This document shows, piece by piece, positions 6,727-14,016 of a DNA stretch of 41,052 nt. A program made the position numbers and the translations under genes. Positions within the stretch are counted from its first letter, which is position 1. The number at the start of each line of letters is the position of its first letter. A model generated the notes under the pieces. It did no database searches, was not told the origin of the DNA, and worked only from the letters and a program-made list of their open reading frames with translations. The stretch is from Acidobacteriota bacterium (GTDB lineage: Bacteria; Acidobacteriota; Thermoanaerobaculia; UBA5066). The stretch is taken from NCBI GenBank assembly GCA_003152095.1, contig PLZI01000132.1, positions 69,620 to 110,671 on the forward strand. The letters are read 5' to 3'.

Positions 6727-8151
6727 TCACTCCCCACCCGCCTCCTCCCCGTGCTGGCTTACGTTGTCGCCGTCTCCCGGCTTCAGCTCCCGGAACACGA
6801 CCGCGGAGAGGACGGTCATCGCGCCGAGGACGAGAAGCGCGCGGTGGATGCCGTGGAGCAGCTCGCCCGGGTGTGACCGGAACCGGTCGGGAATGAAGAT
6901 CGCCGTCGCGATCGACGCGGCCGCGACGCCGAAGCTCAGCGACATCTGCTGCATGGTGCTCGCGATCGTGCTCGCCATGCTCGCTTCGGGCGCGGCGACG
7001 TCGGCGAAAGCGAGCGTGTTCATGCTCGTGTACTGCAGCGAGGCGACGGAGCCGAAGAGCAGCGCGAGGACGACGATGAGGGTGACGGGGGTGCCGGTGC
7101 CGATCGTCGCGAAGAGCGCGATGGCGCCGCCCATGATGATCGTGTTCGCGAGCAGCACGCGCCGGTAACCGAAGTGCCCGAGGATGCGCGGCATCCACGG
7201 CTTCAGCGCCATCGCGGCGATCGACTGGGGCATCAGCAGGAAGGCCGACTGCACCGGCGTGTAGCCGAGGCCGACCTGATAGAGGAGCGGGAGAAGGAAC
7301 GGGATCCCGCCCGCGCCGAGCCGCGTGATGAAGCTGCCGATCACGGCCGACCGGAACGTCCGGAGGCGGAAGAGGCCGAGCCTGAGGAGGGGATGCGCGT
7401 CGACGAGGGCGTGCCGGAAGTAGCCGGCGAGGAGGACGAGCGAGAGCGCGAAAAGGCCGAGGATCGCGCCCGTGCCCAGCGTGTGCTCGCCGAAGACCTC
7501 GAGGATGTAGGAGAGGAGGCCGATGCCGCAGCCGAAGAGGATTCCGCCGAGGACGTCCATCTTGTCGACGCGCTCGGAGCGGTAGTCCGGCAGGCGGCGG
7601 TAGACGAGGGCGAGGCCGAGGAGGCCGATCGGTAGGTTGACGAAGAAGATGACCCGCCAGTGGAAGTAGCCCACGATGAACCCGCCGGCCACCGGCCCGA
7701 GCATCGGCCCGATGAGCGCGGGGATCGACACGAAGCTCATCGCGCGCACGAGCTCGGACCTCTCGAACGTGCGCACGATCATGAGGCGGCCGACCGGCAC
7801 CATCAGCGCGCCGCCCATGCCCTGCAGGATGCGGCAGCCGACGAGGACGTGGATGTTCGTGGAGAGCCCGCAGAGGAGCGACCCGAGCGTGAAGAGGGCG
7901 ATCGCGGACGCGAAGACGCGGCGCGTCCCGAACCGGTCCGCCATCCACCCGCTGACCGGGATGAAGACGGCGAGGCTCAGCGTGTAGCTGGACAGCACCG
8001 CTTTCATGCTGAGAGGCACCACGCCCAGCGCCTCGGCGATCGTCGGGACGGCTGTGTTCAGGATCGTCGTGTCGAGCGACTCCATCAGGAACGCCACCGC
8101 CACCATCCAGGGCAGCAGGCGCTTGACGGAGGGATCGGGGGGAGCGGGCAC
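6727..8151 (-). CDS. MFS multidrug exporter, DHA2 (EmrB/QacA-like) family
   Basis: An inner-membrane proton-coupled exporter of 474 residues with about 14 hydrophobic helices, the DHA2 count. Family signatures seen: MESLDTTILNTAVPTIA in the first helix (motif D1 with the LDTTIVN core), GWMADRFGTRRVF (motif A) near residue 70, RILQGMGGALMVP (motif B), and GPMLGPVAGG in helix 5 (motif C of drug:H+ antiporters). The start is GTG 8151, with no good ribosome site; the N-terminus it gives (PSVKRLLPWMVAVAF) fits the family. It is divergent from the AbiE operon, 95 bp away, and no regulator is adjacent. The substrate cannot be predicted. Confidence 0.92.
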   Translation of the reverse strand: MPAPPDPSVKRLLPWMVAVAFLMESLDTTILNTAVPTIAEALGVVPLSMKAVLSSYTLSLAVFIPVSGWMADRFGTRRVFASAIALFTLGSLLCGLSTNIHVLVGCRILQGMGGALMVPVGRLMIVRTFERSELVRAMSFVSIPALIGPMLGPVAGGFIVGYFHWRVIFFVNLPIGLLGLALVYRRLPDYRSERVDKMDVLGGILFGCGIGLLSYILEVFGEHTLGTGAILGLFALSLVLLAGYFRHALVDAHPLLRLGLFRLRTFRSAVIGSFITRLGAGGIPFLLPLLYQVGLGYTPVQSAFLLMPQSIAAMALKPWMPRILGHFGYRRVLLANTIIMGGAIALFATIGTGTPVTLIVVLALLFGSVASLQYTSMNTLAFADVAAPEASMASTIASTMQQMSLSFGVAAASIATAIFIPDRFRSHPGELLHGIHRALLVLGAMTVLSAVVFRELKPGDGDNVSQHGEEAGGE

Positions 8152-8192
8152 GGGGGGATTGTGACGTGGGGGTCACCGGGAAATCTGCTTTC

Positions 8193-8247
8193 TACCTCTC
8201 TTGCTGCGCAAATCTAGTTAAAGTATATTAACGTGGTACGAGAGGTA
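8193..8247 (+). promoter_or_regulatory. Outer inverted repeat around the abiE promoter
   Basis: TACCTCTC (8193-8200) and its exact reverse complement GAGAGGTA (8240-8247) flank the promoter of the AbiE operon. One arm lies immediately upstream of the -35 box and the other touches the start codon. This is the arrangement expected of paired operators for autorepression by the AbiEi antitoxin, which is known in AbiE systems to bind inverted repeats at its own promoter. Assignment to AbiEi is inference. Confidence 0.5.
8201..8232 (+). promoter_or_regulatory. Promoter of the abiE operon with nested palindrome
   Basis: A -35 box TTGCTG (8201-8206), a 17-bp spacer and a -10 box TATATT (8224-8229) form a sigma-70-like promoter, unusually AT-rich for this window. 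The inverted repeat GTTAA (8217-8221) / TTAAC (8228-8232) straddles the -10 box. Transcription would begin about 8236, leaving a leader of roughly 10 nt before ATG 8247, too short for a normal Shine-Dalgarno. Confidence 0.6.
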
Positions 8248-9113
8248 TGAGAAAGAAGACGCCATACGGCCAGACCGGGGGCTTGGCGATTCTGGGTGAG
8301 CTCGTCGACTCTGGTCGTCTAATCTTCACCTCTGCGGAGGCGCAAGCAGCCGGCAGGAGGAGACGCCTGGGGCTCGCTCGAACGAACCTCCTTCTCGCCC
8401 TGATGGCCGATGCGGGACTGATTCGTCGCCTCAAGCGCGGGCTGTACGCCGTCACCGGCAAGCTGCCCGGAAGCCGCGCACCTCACGACTTCGCGATCGC
8501 GACCTCGATGTTCACTCCGTCGGCCATCAGCCACGCATCGGCCTTGAACTTTCACGGACTATCCGACCAGGCTCCGCAGGCGATCACATGCATGACGACG
8601 AAGAAGATCATGACGCCATCCATGCGCAGCAAGAGGCGGTCGCTTGCCAACGCATCCCGGACGTGGGTCGTCGATGACCTCCGCATCATGTTCTTCTCGG
8701 TGTCGCCGACCAGATTCATCGGTATCGAGCAGGTTTGGGTGGATGCGGAGAACAAGGTGCCGATCACGGACCGTGAACGGACGATGCTGGAGCTGTTTCT
8801 TTCTCCGAGGACGTTTGGTGGCCTTGCTGAGGCCGTTTCCGTGCTGGACGAGCACCGCCGGACGTTGGACCTGGAAAAGCTGGCGCGCTACGCCCTCGAA
8901 ATCAAGGTTGTCGTCACGGCGAAGCGTCTGGGCTGGGCGCTCGAGGCGGCGGGCGCCCCTCGCGCGGTCCTCAAGCCGCTGCGGGCGGTGCCGGTGAAGC
9001 GCGTTCAGTCGCTCGATCCGACGAGGCCGGCAGAAGGGCCTGTCATCCGCGACTGGATGCTGCAGGACAACTTTACGAATGCCCGGCGGGCATCATCGTC
9101 ATCATCATCATGA
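8247..9113 (+). CDS. abiEi: AbiEi-type antitoxin (type IV toxin-antitoxin, transcriptional regulator)
   Basis: This 288-residue protein starts at ATG 8247. The N-terminal part (about 12-75) is a winged-helix region (ILGELVDSGRLIFTSAEAQAA ... LIRRLKRGLYAVT), where the GLYAVT wing strand is typical of AbiEi. The middle and C-terminal part (about 85-260) has the AbiEi_1-type features SAISHASALNFHGL and ITDRERTMLELFL. In this family the N-domain binds the operon's own promoter and the C-domain counteracts the toxin's activity. Its TGA overlaps the ATG of the toxin gene (ATGA, 9110-9113). The last six codons are all Ser, made from a CAT/ATC triplet repeat running into the coupled start, which is odd. 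Intact and probably functional. Confidence 0.85.
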   Translation: MRKKTPYGQTGGLAILGELVDSGRLIFTSAEAQAAGRRRRLGLARTNLLLALMADAGLIRRLKRGLYAVTGKLPGSRAPHDFAIATSMFTPSAISHASALNFHGLSDQAPQAITCMTTKKIMTPSMRSKRRSLANASRTWVVDDLRIMFFSVSPTRFIGIEQVWVDAENKVPITDRERTMLELFLSPRTFGGLAEAVSVLDEHRRTLDLEKLARYALEIKVVVTAKRLGWALEAAGAPRAVLKPLRAVPVKRVQSLDPTRPAEGPVIRDWMLQDNFTNARRASSSSSS

Positions 9114-9979
9114 TCCCGCTCCAGAAAGTACTTCAGCAGCACGCCCGCAAGGCTGGTCTTCCGCTCGACACGGTCGCCAAGGACTACGTCGTCGGCCATG
9201 TTCTCGCGGCCATCAGCGCCGAGCCCGAGCTCCGATCAGCGCTCGTCTTCAAGGGCGGCACGGCTCTGAAGAAACTCTACTTCGGCGAGTACCGCTTCTC
9301 CGAGGATCTGGACTACACCGCCGTTAACGCCCCTTCCGGGAAAGCCCTCGATACAACGCTTCGGCGAGCAGCGGATGAAAGTGCGCGCACGCTGGCTGAG
9401 CGAGGGCCCTTTACCGTGGATCTCGAGCGGGACGACCACCGCGATCCGCATCCCGGAGGCCAGGAATCGTTCAAGGCGCGCGTGCAACTCCCGTGGCAGA
9501 GGTCACCACTCTGCTCGATCAAGATCGAAATCACGGTCGACGAACCGGTCATCCTGCCGGCGCCCCGCCGGCCGCTCCTTCACAACTATGACGACGGACT
9601 TCAGGCCCAGGTGCTCGTCTATGCGTTGGAAGAAATCGTGGCGGAAAAGCTCAGAGCACTTCTTCAGAGCGAGGCTCTGCGGGTGAAGCGCGGCTGGACC
9701 CGCCCACGGGCAAGAGACTTTTACGATTTATGGCGCGTTCTCGGTGACCGTCAGAAGGGCATCGATGCCGGTGTGATTCCCGCCGTTCTTCGGAAGAAAT
9801 GCGAGATGAGAGATGTGACGTTTACGTCTGTGGACGACTTCTTCGCCAAGGGACTGCTCGCAGAGGTGGACGTAGCCTGGACGCAGTCACTCGCCGCGCT
9901 CGTCTCCGACCTTCCGTCCCTTTCGACCGTCTTGTCGGAACTTCGACCCGCCGTAGGCCGCCTGCTTGCCGGTTCGTGA
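9110..9979 (+). CDS. abiEii: AbiEii-type nucleotidyltransferase toxin
   Basis: This 289-residue protein starts at ATG 9110 inside the overlap with the antitoxin gene. It has the AbiEii/AbiGii (DUF1814) nucleotidyltransferase motifs: KGGTALKKL at residues 48-56, with the Gly-Gly-Thr of motif I, and RFSEDLD at 62-68, with the paired aspartates 66 and 68 for metal. The later EEIVAEKLRALL, followed by RARDFYDLW, holds the family's conserved Lys and Asp. Such toxins transfer nucleotides to tRNA acceptor ends or other targets and cause reversible growth arrest, which can abort phage infection. All key residues are present. The exact target cannot be told from sequence. Confidence 0.9.
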   Translation: MIPLQKVLQQHARKAGLPLDTVAKDYVVGHVLAAISAEPELRSALVFKGGTALKKLYFGEYRFSEDLDYTAVNAPSGKALDTTLRRAADESARTLAERGPFTVDLERDDHRDPHPGGQESFKARVQLPWQRSPLCSIKIEITVDEPVILPAPRRPLLHNYDDGLQAQVLVYALEEIVAEKLRALLQSEALRVKRGWTRPRARDFYDLWRVLGDRQKGIDAGVIPAVLRKKCEMRDVTFTSVDDFFAKGLLAEVDVAWTQSLAALVSDLPSLSTVLSELRPAVGRLLAGS

Positions 9980-10000
9980 AAGAGACACCGCGACCGACGT

Positions 10001-10306
10001 TCAGGGCACGCGGCCGGCCATGTCGAGGCGGGCGAGTTGGGCCACGCCTGCGAGCGCGTCGTCGAGCGTCGGCCCCGTCGCCTCCTCGTAGTCTTCGCCC
10101 CGCTTGGCCTCGGCGCGCCAGGTCAGGCCCCACCGGACCGTCCAGCCGTCCTCCTTCAGCTGCCTAACGAGGCCCTCCCATTCGCGCCCTTTCTCGCATC
10201 GGAGAGCCACGAGCGCCTGGAAACTCGCCTTGAGCAGCTCGAGGTCGACGTCGTTCAGGACGACGCACTCCGGAAGCGGGACCTCGAGAGTTCGTCTCGC
10301 GAGCAT
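10001..10306 (-). CDS. Small hypothetical protein downstream of kbl
   Basis: This 101-residue protein starts at ATG 10306 with a strong GGAGGAGG site about 7 nt upstream, 24 bp after the stop of the Kbl-type gene, so it is probably the last gene of that operon. It begins with a helix-rich stretch (LNDVDLELLKASFQALVALR), then a Trp-rich middle (REWEGLVRQLKEDGWTVRWGLTWRAEA) and a closing helix (TLDDALAGVAQLARLDM). There is no signal peptide, membrane segment or recognisable family motif. Operon position is the only hint to function: a possible accessory to the carrier-protein / oxoamine synthase module. Confidence 0.6.
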   Translation of the reverse strand: MLARRTLEVPLPECVVLNDVDLELLKASFQALVALRCEKGREWEGLVRQLKEDGWTVRWGLTWRAEAKRGEDYEEATGPTLDDALAGVAQLARLDMAGRVP

Positions 10307-10330
10307 GTTCGCCTCCTCCGGTCTCTCTCG

Positions 10331-11587
10331 CTAGAGGCCGTATCTGTCCACGATCTCGTTCTTCGACTTGCCGAGGATGTCGTGCTTCTTCCCGACTTTG
10401 CGGAATGCTTCGATAGCTTTGTCGAGATGCGCCGTCGTGTGCCCGGCCGAGAGCTGCGTCCGGATGCGGGCCTGCCCCTTCGGGACGACCGGGAAGAAGA
10501 AGCCGACGACGTAGACCCCTTCCGCGAAGAGATCGCGCGCAACGTCCTGCGCGAGCTTCGCGTTGTAGAGCATGACCGGGACGATCGGGCTCTCGCCGGC
10601 CTTGATGTCGAAGCCGGCCTGCGTCAGGAGGCCCCTCCAATACCGCGCGTTGTGCTCGAGCCGGTCGCGCCGCTCGGTCGTGGCGGAGACGAGGTCGAGC
10701 ACCTTCAGCGTCGCGGCCACGATGACCGAGGCCAGCGTGTTGGAAAAGAGGTACGGCCGCGCCCGCTGGCGGCACAGCTCGACAATCTCCCTCCGCCCGC
10801 TGACGCAGCCGCCCGAAGCCCCGCCGAGCGCTTTGCCGAACGTCGTGGTGATGACGTCGATCTTCCCGAACACGCCGAAACGCTCGGGCGTGCCGCGCCC
10901 CGTCCTCCCGATGAAACCGGAAGCGTGCGAATCGTCGACGAAAACCATCGTGTCGTGCTTCTGGCAGAGGGCCACGATCTCGTCCAGCTTCGCGAGGTCG
11001 CCGTCCATCGAGAAAACGCCGTCGGTGATCACGAGGCGGAAGCGCTTGCCGGCGTGCTCGACGAGCTTCTCCTCGAGGTGCCCCATGTCGGAGTGCTTGT
11101 ACGTGTCCTGCATCGCCTTGCAGAGGCGCATCCCGTCGACGATCGAGGCGTGGACGAGCCGGTCGGCGATCATCACGTCCTTGTCGGAGAGGATCGCCTC
11201 GAAGACCCCGGCGTTGGCGTCGAGGCAGGAAGAAAACAGGAGCGTGTCTTCGGTCCCGAGGAACTCCGTCAGGCGGTTCTCCAGCTCGCGGTGGATGTCC
11301 TGCGTGCCGCAGATGAAGCGGACCGACGACATGCCGTAGCCCCGGCGGTCGAGCCCGGCGTGCGCGGCCGCGAGCACGTCGGGGTGCGAGGAGAGGCCGA
11401 GGTAGTTGTTCGAGCAGAGGTTCAGGACCTTCTTGAGCGGAGCGCCCGCGGGGAACTCGACCTCGATCTCGGCCCCCTGCGGCGCGTGGATGTACCGCTC
11501 CTCCTTGAAGAGGCCGGCGGCCTTCAGGGCCTCGAGCTCGGCGCGGGTGATGTCGCGGAAGGTCGCGGGGAGAGTCTCGGTGGCCAT
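10331..11587 (-). CDS. kbl: Kbl-type alpha-oxoamine synthase (glycine C-acetyltransferase family)
   Basis: This 418-residue PLP enzyme starts at ATG 11587, with GGAGG 6 nt before it. Family landmarks: NLCSNNYLGLSSHP (57-69), MSSVRFICGTQDIH (86-99), His146 in the LVHAS segment, VDDSHASGF (217-225) with the cofactor-nitrogen Asp and stacking His, and Lys252 in TTTFGKALGGASGG as Schiff-base lysine. The RFICGTQ and VVPKGQARIR segments match true 2-amino-3-ketobutyrate CoA ligase closely, which joins acetyl-CoA and glycine. However, it sits one base downstream of a stand-alone acyl carrier protein gene and no threonine dehydrogenase is present, so the acyl donor may be a carrier-protein thioester. 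Serine palmitoyltransferase fits less well because its own signatures are missing. Confidence 0.88.
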   Translation of the reverse strand: MATETLPATFRDITRAELEALKAAGLFKEERYIHAPQGAEIEVEFPAGAPLKKVLNLCSNNYLGLSSHPDVLAAAHAGLDRRGYGMSSVRFICGTQDIHRELENRLTEFLGTEDTLLFSSCLDANAGVFEAILSDKDVMIADRLVHASIVDGMRLCKAMQDTYKHSDMGHLEEKLVEHAGKRFRLVITDGVFSMDGDLAKLDEIVALCQKHDTMVFVDDSHASGFIGRTGRGTPERFGVFGKIDVITTTFGKALGGASGGCVSGRREIVELCRQRARPYLFSNTLASVIVAATLKVLDLVSATTERRDRLEHNARYWRGLLTQAGFDIKAGESPIVPVMLYNAKLAQDVARDLFAEGVYVVGFFFPVVPKGQARIRTQLSAGHTTAHLDKAIEAFRKVGKKHDILGKSKNEIVDRYGL

Positions 11588-11588
11588 T

Positions 11589-11846
11589 TCAGACCTCCAC
11601 TGCTTTGAACCGCTCGACGAGCTCGACGATGCTGTCGACGGTGTTGAAGGCCTCGGGCGTCGCGTCCGCGTCGGGGATCTTCACGGCGTACTTCCTCTCG
11701 AGAAAGCGCTTGAGGGAGACCATCGAGAAGGAGTCGACGATCCCGCCGGTGATGAGCGGCGTGTCCGTCTTCAGCTCGCGCTCGTCCCCCTCCTCGAGGT
11801 ACTCGCGGCGGACGTAGTCGAGGATGGTCTTCTTGAGCTCGTCCAT
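11589..11846 (-). CDS. Stand-alone acyl carrier protein
   Basis: This 85-residue acidic, helical protein starts at ATG 11846, immediately after the TGA of the ligase gene (TGAATG), with GGAGG ahead. The phosphopantetheine site is Ser39 in GGIVDSFSMVSL. The motif has DSF instead of the DSL usual in fatty-acid AcpP, as found in specialised carrier proteins of secondary pathways. The family carries acyl groups as thioesters between enzymes. Flanking genes supply everything needed: AcpS for the phosphopantetheine arm, an AMP-forming ligase for acyl loading and an oxoamine synthase as acceptor enzyme. This is therefore likely a dedicated carrier rather than the housekeeping AcpP. Confidence 0.88.
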   Translation of the reverse strand: MDELKKTILDYVRREYLEEGDERELKTDTPLITGGIVDSFSMVSLKRFLERKYAVKIPDADATPEAFNTVDSIVELVERFKAVEV

Positions 11847-13580
11847 TCAGTCCTCCATCAGGGTCGAAAGGTCGCCGACCGGCTCGCCCCACTCCAGCGC
11901 GCGGAGGACCCGGCGGACGATCTTGCCGCTCCGGTTCCGCGGGAGCGACGCCACGAAGGCGATCTCCTGCGGCATCGCGATCGGGGAGAGCCGTTTCCGG
12001 ACGAAGTTCATGATCTCGAGCTCGAGGTCCGGGCCCGGAGTGAAGCCCGGCTTGAGCGCGACGAACGCCTTGACCACTTCCATGTTCACGGGGTCGGGCT
12101 TGGCTACCACCGCCGACTCGGCGACGGCGGGATGCTCGAGGAGCGCCGATTCGACCTCGAACGGACCGACGAGGTGCCCTCCCGTGTTGATCACGTCGTC
12201 GTCCCGACCCACGAACCAGAAGTAGCCGTCGGCGTCCACGGTGGCGCGGTCGCCGGTGAGGTACCAGCCATTTGTAAACTTCTTTGCATAGCCGTCGGGA
12301 TTGTTCCAGTAGCCGCGGATCATCGAGGGCCAGCCGGGGCGGAGGCCGATCACCCCGACGCGCCCCCGCTCCTCATGCGGCTCGAGCGTCGTCGGGTCGA
12401 GGACGGCCGCGGTGATGCCCGGGAAGGGCTTCCCCATCGAGCCCGGCTTCACCGGCATCCCGGGGTAGTTGGAGATGACGATGCATCCCGTCTCCGTCTG
12501 CCAGTAGGTGTCGTGGAAGGGGAGGCCGAACGCCTCACGCGACCAGTGGACCGCCTCGGGATTGAGCGGCTCGCCGACGCTCGCGAGATGCCGGAGAGAG
12601 GAGAGGTCGTGGCGCTTCGCCGTCTCCGTCCCCTCGCGCATCAGAAGGCGAATGGCCGTCGGGGCGGAGTACCAGACGCTGATCCGCCGCCTTTCGATGA
12701 AGCCGTACCAGCGGTCGGCCCCGAAGCCGGAGTCGAGGACGGCCTGCGTGATGCCGTTCGACCAGGGGCCGATGATCCCGTACGATGTCCCGGTCACCCA
12801 GCCGGGATCCGCATTGCACCAGTAGACGTCGTCTGATCTCAGGTCGAGCACCCACTTGGCTGTCAGGTACTGCGAGACGAGCGAGCGGTGGACGTGCTGC
12901 GCCCCCTTGGGCTGTCCGGTCGTTCCGGACGTGTAATGGAGAATGGACGGCGTCTCGGCCGTCGCGGGGAAGATGGGGAATCTTTCGGGGCGTGGCTCGG
13001 AATCGAGGTCGAGCCCGACCTCGCCGTCCCTCAGTGCGAATCCCTCCGCGTCGACGACGACGACCGTGCGGAGGGCCGGGAGCTTCGCTCGGATCCGCCG
13101 CAGCTTCGGCAGGTGCTTCTTCTGCGTCAGGACGGCCGCCGTGCCGGCGTCGAGAAGGCGCGTCAAGAGCGACTCTTCGCCGAAGGCGGAGAAGAGAGGC
13201 TGGACGATCCCTCCCATCTTGAGGATCCCGATGAAAGCGATGTAGAGCTCCGGCACGCGGTCGAGGAAGAGGCAGACCCGTTCGGACGGCCGCAGGCCGA
13301 GGCGCGAGAGGGCGGCGGCGACGGCGTTCGAGAGAAGGCGCAGGTCGCCGAAGGTGTACGTCCTCTCGCGCCCGTCGGAGCCTTCCCAGAGGAGCGCGGG
13401 TTTCTTCGCGAGGCCGAGCCGGCAGATCCGGTCGGTCAGGTGCCAGCCGATGTTGAGCGGATCGCCGCGGCCCCACCCCATCTCCTTCTCGGCGATCGCC
13501 CAGTCGAACTCCCTGAGTCTTTCTTCGTACGAGCCGATGTTGCAGAGCCGTTTCTCCTCGAGGATTTCCATCGCGTACAT
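11847..13580 (-). CDS. acsA: AMP-forming acetate/acyl-CoA ligase, AcsA-like
   Basis: This 577-residue ANL-family enzyme makes an acyl-adenylate from ATP and a carboxylate, then a thioester. The P-loop YTSGTTGQPKG, the substrate/ATP segment YWQTETG, the hinge region TGDRATVDADGYFWFVGRDDDVI and the C-terminal catalytic Lys553 in RNRSGKIVRR are all present. The segment WCNADPGWVTGTSYGI is typical of the Bacillus AcsA subgroup, and the length (about 570) matches it. The chosen start is ATG 13580 with an AGGGGTGA site; ATG 13571 is an alternative. A longer open frame upstream is not coding, since it runs antisense-frame through acpS. It lies between acpS (5-bp gap) and the carrier protein gene (no gap). 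Whether it loads CoA or the carrier protein needs biochemical proof. Confidence 0.88.
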   Translation of the reverse strand: MYAMEILEEKRLCNIGSYEERLREFDWAIAEKEMGWGRGDPLNIGWHLTDRICRLGLAKKPALLWEGSDGRERTYTFGDLRLLSNAVAAALSRLGLRPSERVCLFLDRVPELYIAFIGILKMGGIVQPLFSAFGEESLLTRLLDAGTAAVLTQKKHLPKLRRIRAKLPALRTVVVVDAEGFALRDGEVGLDLDSEPRPERFPIFPATAETPSILHYTSGTTGQPKGAQHVHRSLVSQYLTAKWVLDLRSDDVYWCNADPGWVTGTSYGIIGPWSNGITQAVLDSGFGADRWYGFIERRRISVWYSAPTAIRLLMREGTETAKRHDLSSLRHLASVGEPLNPEAVHWSREAFGLPFHDTYWQTETGCIVISNYPGMPVKPGSMGKPFPGITAAVLDPTTLEPHEERGRVGVIGLRPGWPSMIRGYWNNPDGYAKKFTNGWYLTGDRATVDADGYFWFVGRDDDVINTGGHLVGPFEVESALLEHPAVAESAVVAKPDPVNMEVVKAFVALKPGFTPGPDLELEIMNFVRKRLSPIAMPQEIAFVASLPRNRSGKIVRRVLRALEWGEPVGDLSTLMED

Positions 13581-13585
13581 GGCGC

Positions 13586-13960
13586 TCACCCCTGAAGCAC
13601 GACGCTCGCCGCGGCGAGGCTGGCGGTGTGTGAGAGGGAAACCAGAATGTTCTTCACGCCGAGGCGGGCTGCTGCTTCCTTCATGCCGCCGTGGAGGAGC
13701 AGGCGGGGCGGCTCGCCCTCCGTCCGGGCGACCTCGACCTCGCGCCAAAAATCGCGCGACGCCGAGCCCGCGAGGGCCTTGAAAAGCGCCTCCTTGGCCG
13801 CGAAGCGGGCCGCGAAATGCCGCGCCGGATACCGCTTCGCCTCGCAATACGTGATCTCGGACGGCGTGAAGACCGTGTTCCGGAACCCGGCCCCTTTCCC
13901 CTCCAGCTCCTTCGCCATTCGGGCGACGTCGAGGAGGTCGGTACCGATCCCGAGGATCAT
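13586..13960 (-). CDS. acpS: Holo-[acyl-carrier-protein] synthase
   Basis: This 124-residue 4'-phosphopantetheinyl transferase moves the phosphopantetheine arm of CoA onto the conserved Ser of carrier proteins. The start at ATG 13960 gives the classic N-terminus MILGIGTDLLD, with the metal-binding Asp. FAAKEALFKAL carries the second metal ligand Glu, and VSLSHTASLAAASVV is the closing motif. A TTG six codons upstream is possible but the family begins at MILGIG. It is the first gene of the acpS-ligase-ACP-kbl operon. acpS more often sits near pdxJ or nnrD, so its position at the head of a carrier-protein operon supports in-operon activation of the ACP. The promoter must lie in the 56 bp shared with the peptidase gene. 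Confidence 0.93.
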   Translation of the reverse strand: MILGIGTDLLDVARMAKELEGKGAGFRNTVFTPSEITYCEAKRYPARHFAARFAAKEALFKALAGSASRDFWREVEVARTEGEPPRLLLHGGMKEAAARLGVKNILVSLSHTASLAAASVVLQG

Positions 13961-14016
13961 GGGCGTGGCTCTGTCCAAACGTCTGGCCCCCGGGCGGCCG
14001 GCCGCAATGATTCAAG

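Noticed and set aside
6362-8176. Open frame of about 600 codons on the minus strand overlapping the MFS exporter
   Set aside because: It runs in a different frame of the same strand as the exporter and is Arg/Pro/His-rich. Only its last part covers the HicB-like remnant, and even there the conserved residues are in another frame.
9088-9113. CAT repeat as a CRISPR, tag or artificial construct
   Set aside because: It is a simple triplet run of about 25 bp inside the natural overlap of an AbiE pair; no spacers, vector or other synthetic sequence surround it.
10331-11587. Reading the Kbl-type gene as serine palmitoyltransferase in a sphingolipid operon
   Set aside because: The ACP/ligase neighbours resemble the Caulobacter sphingolipid genes, but the RFICGTQ and VVPKGQARIR segments are those of Kbl, the ligase is of the short-chain AcsA type, and no ceramide synthase or reductase is nearby. 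Not excluded, but less likely.
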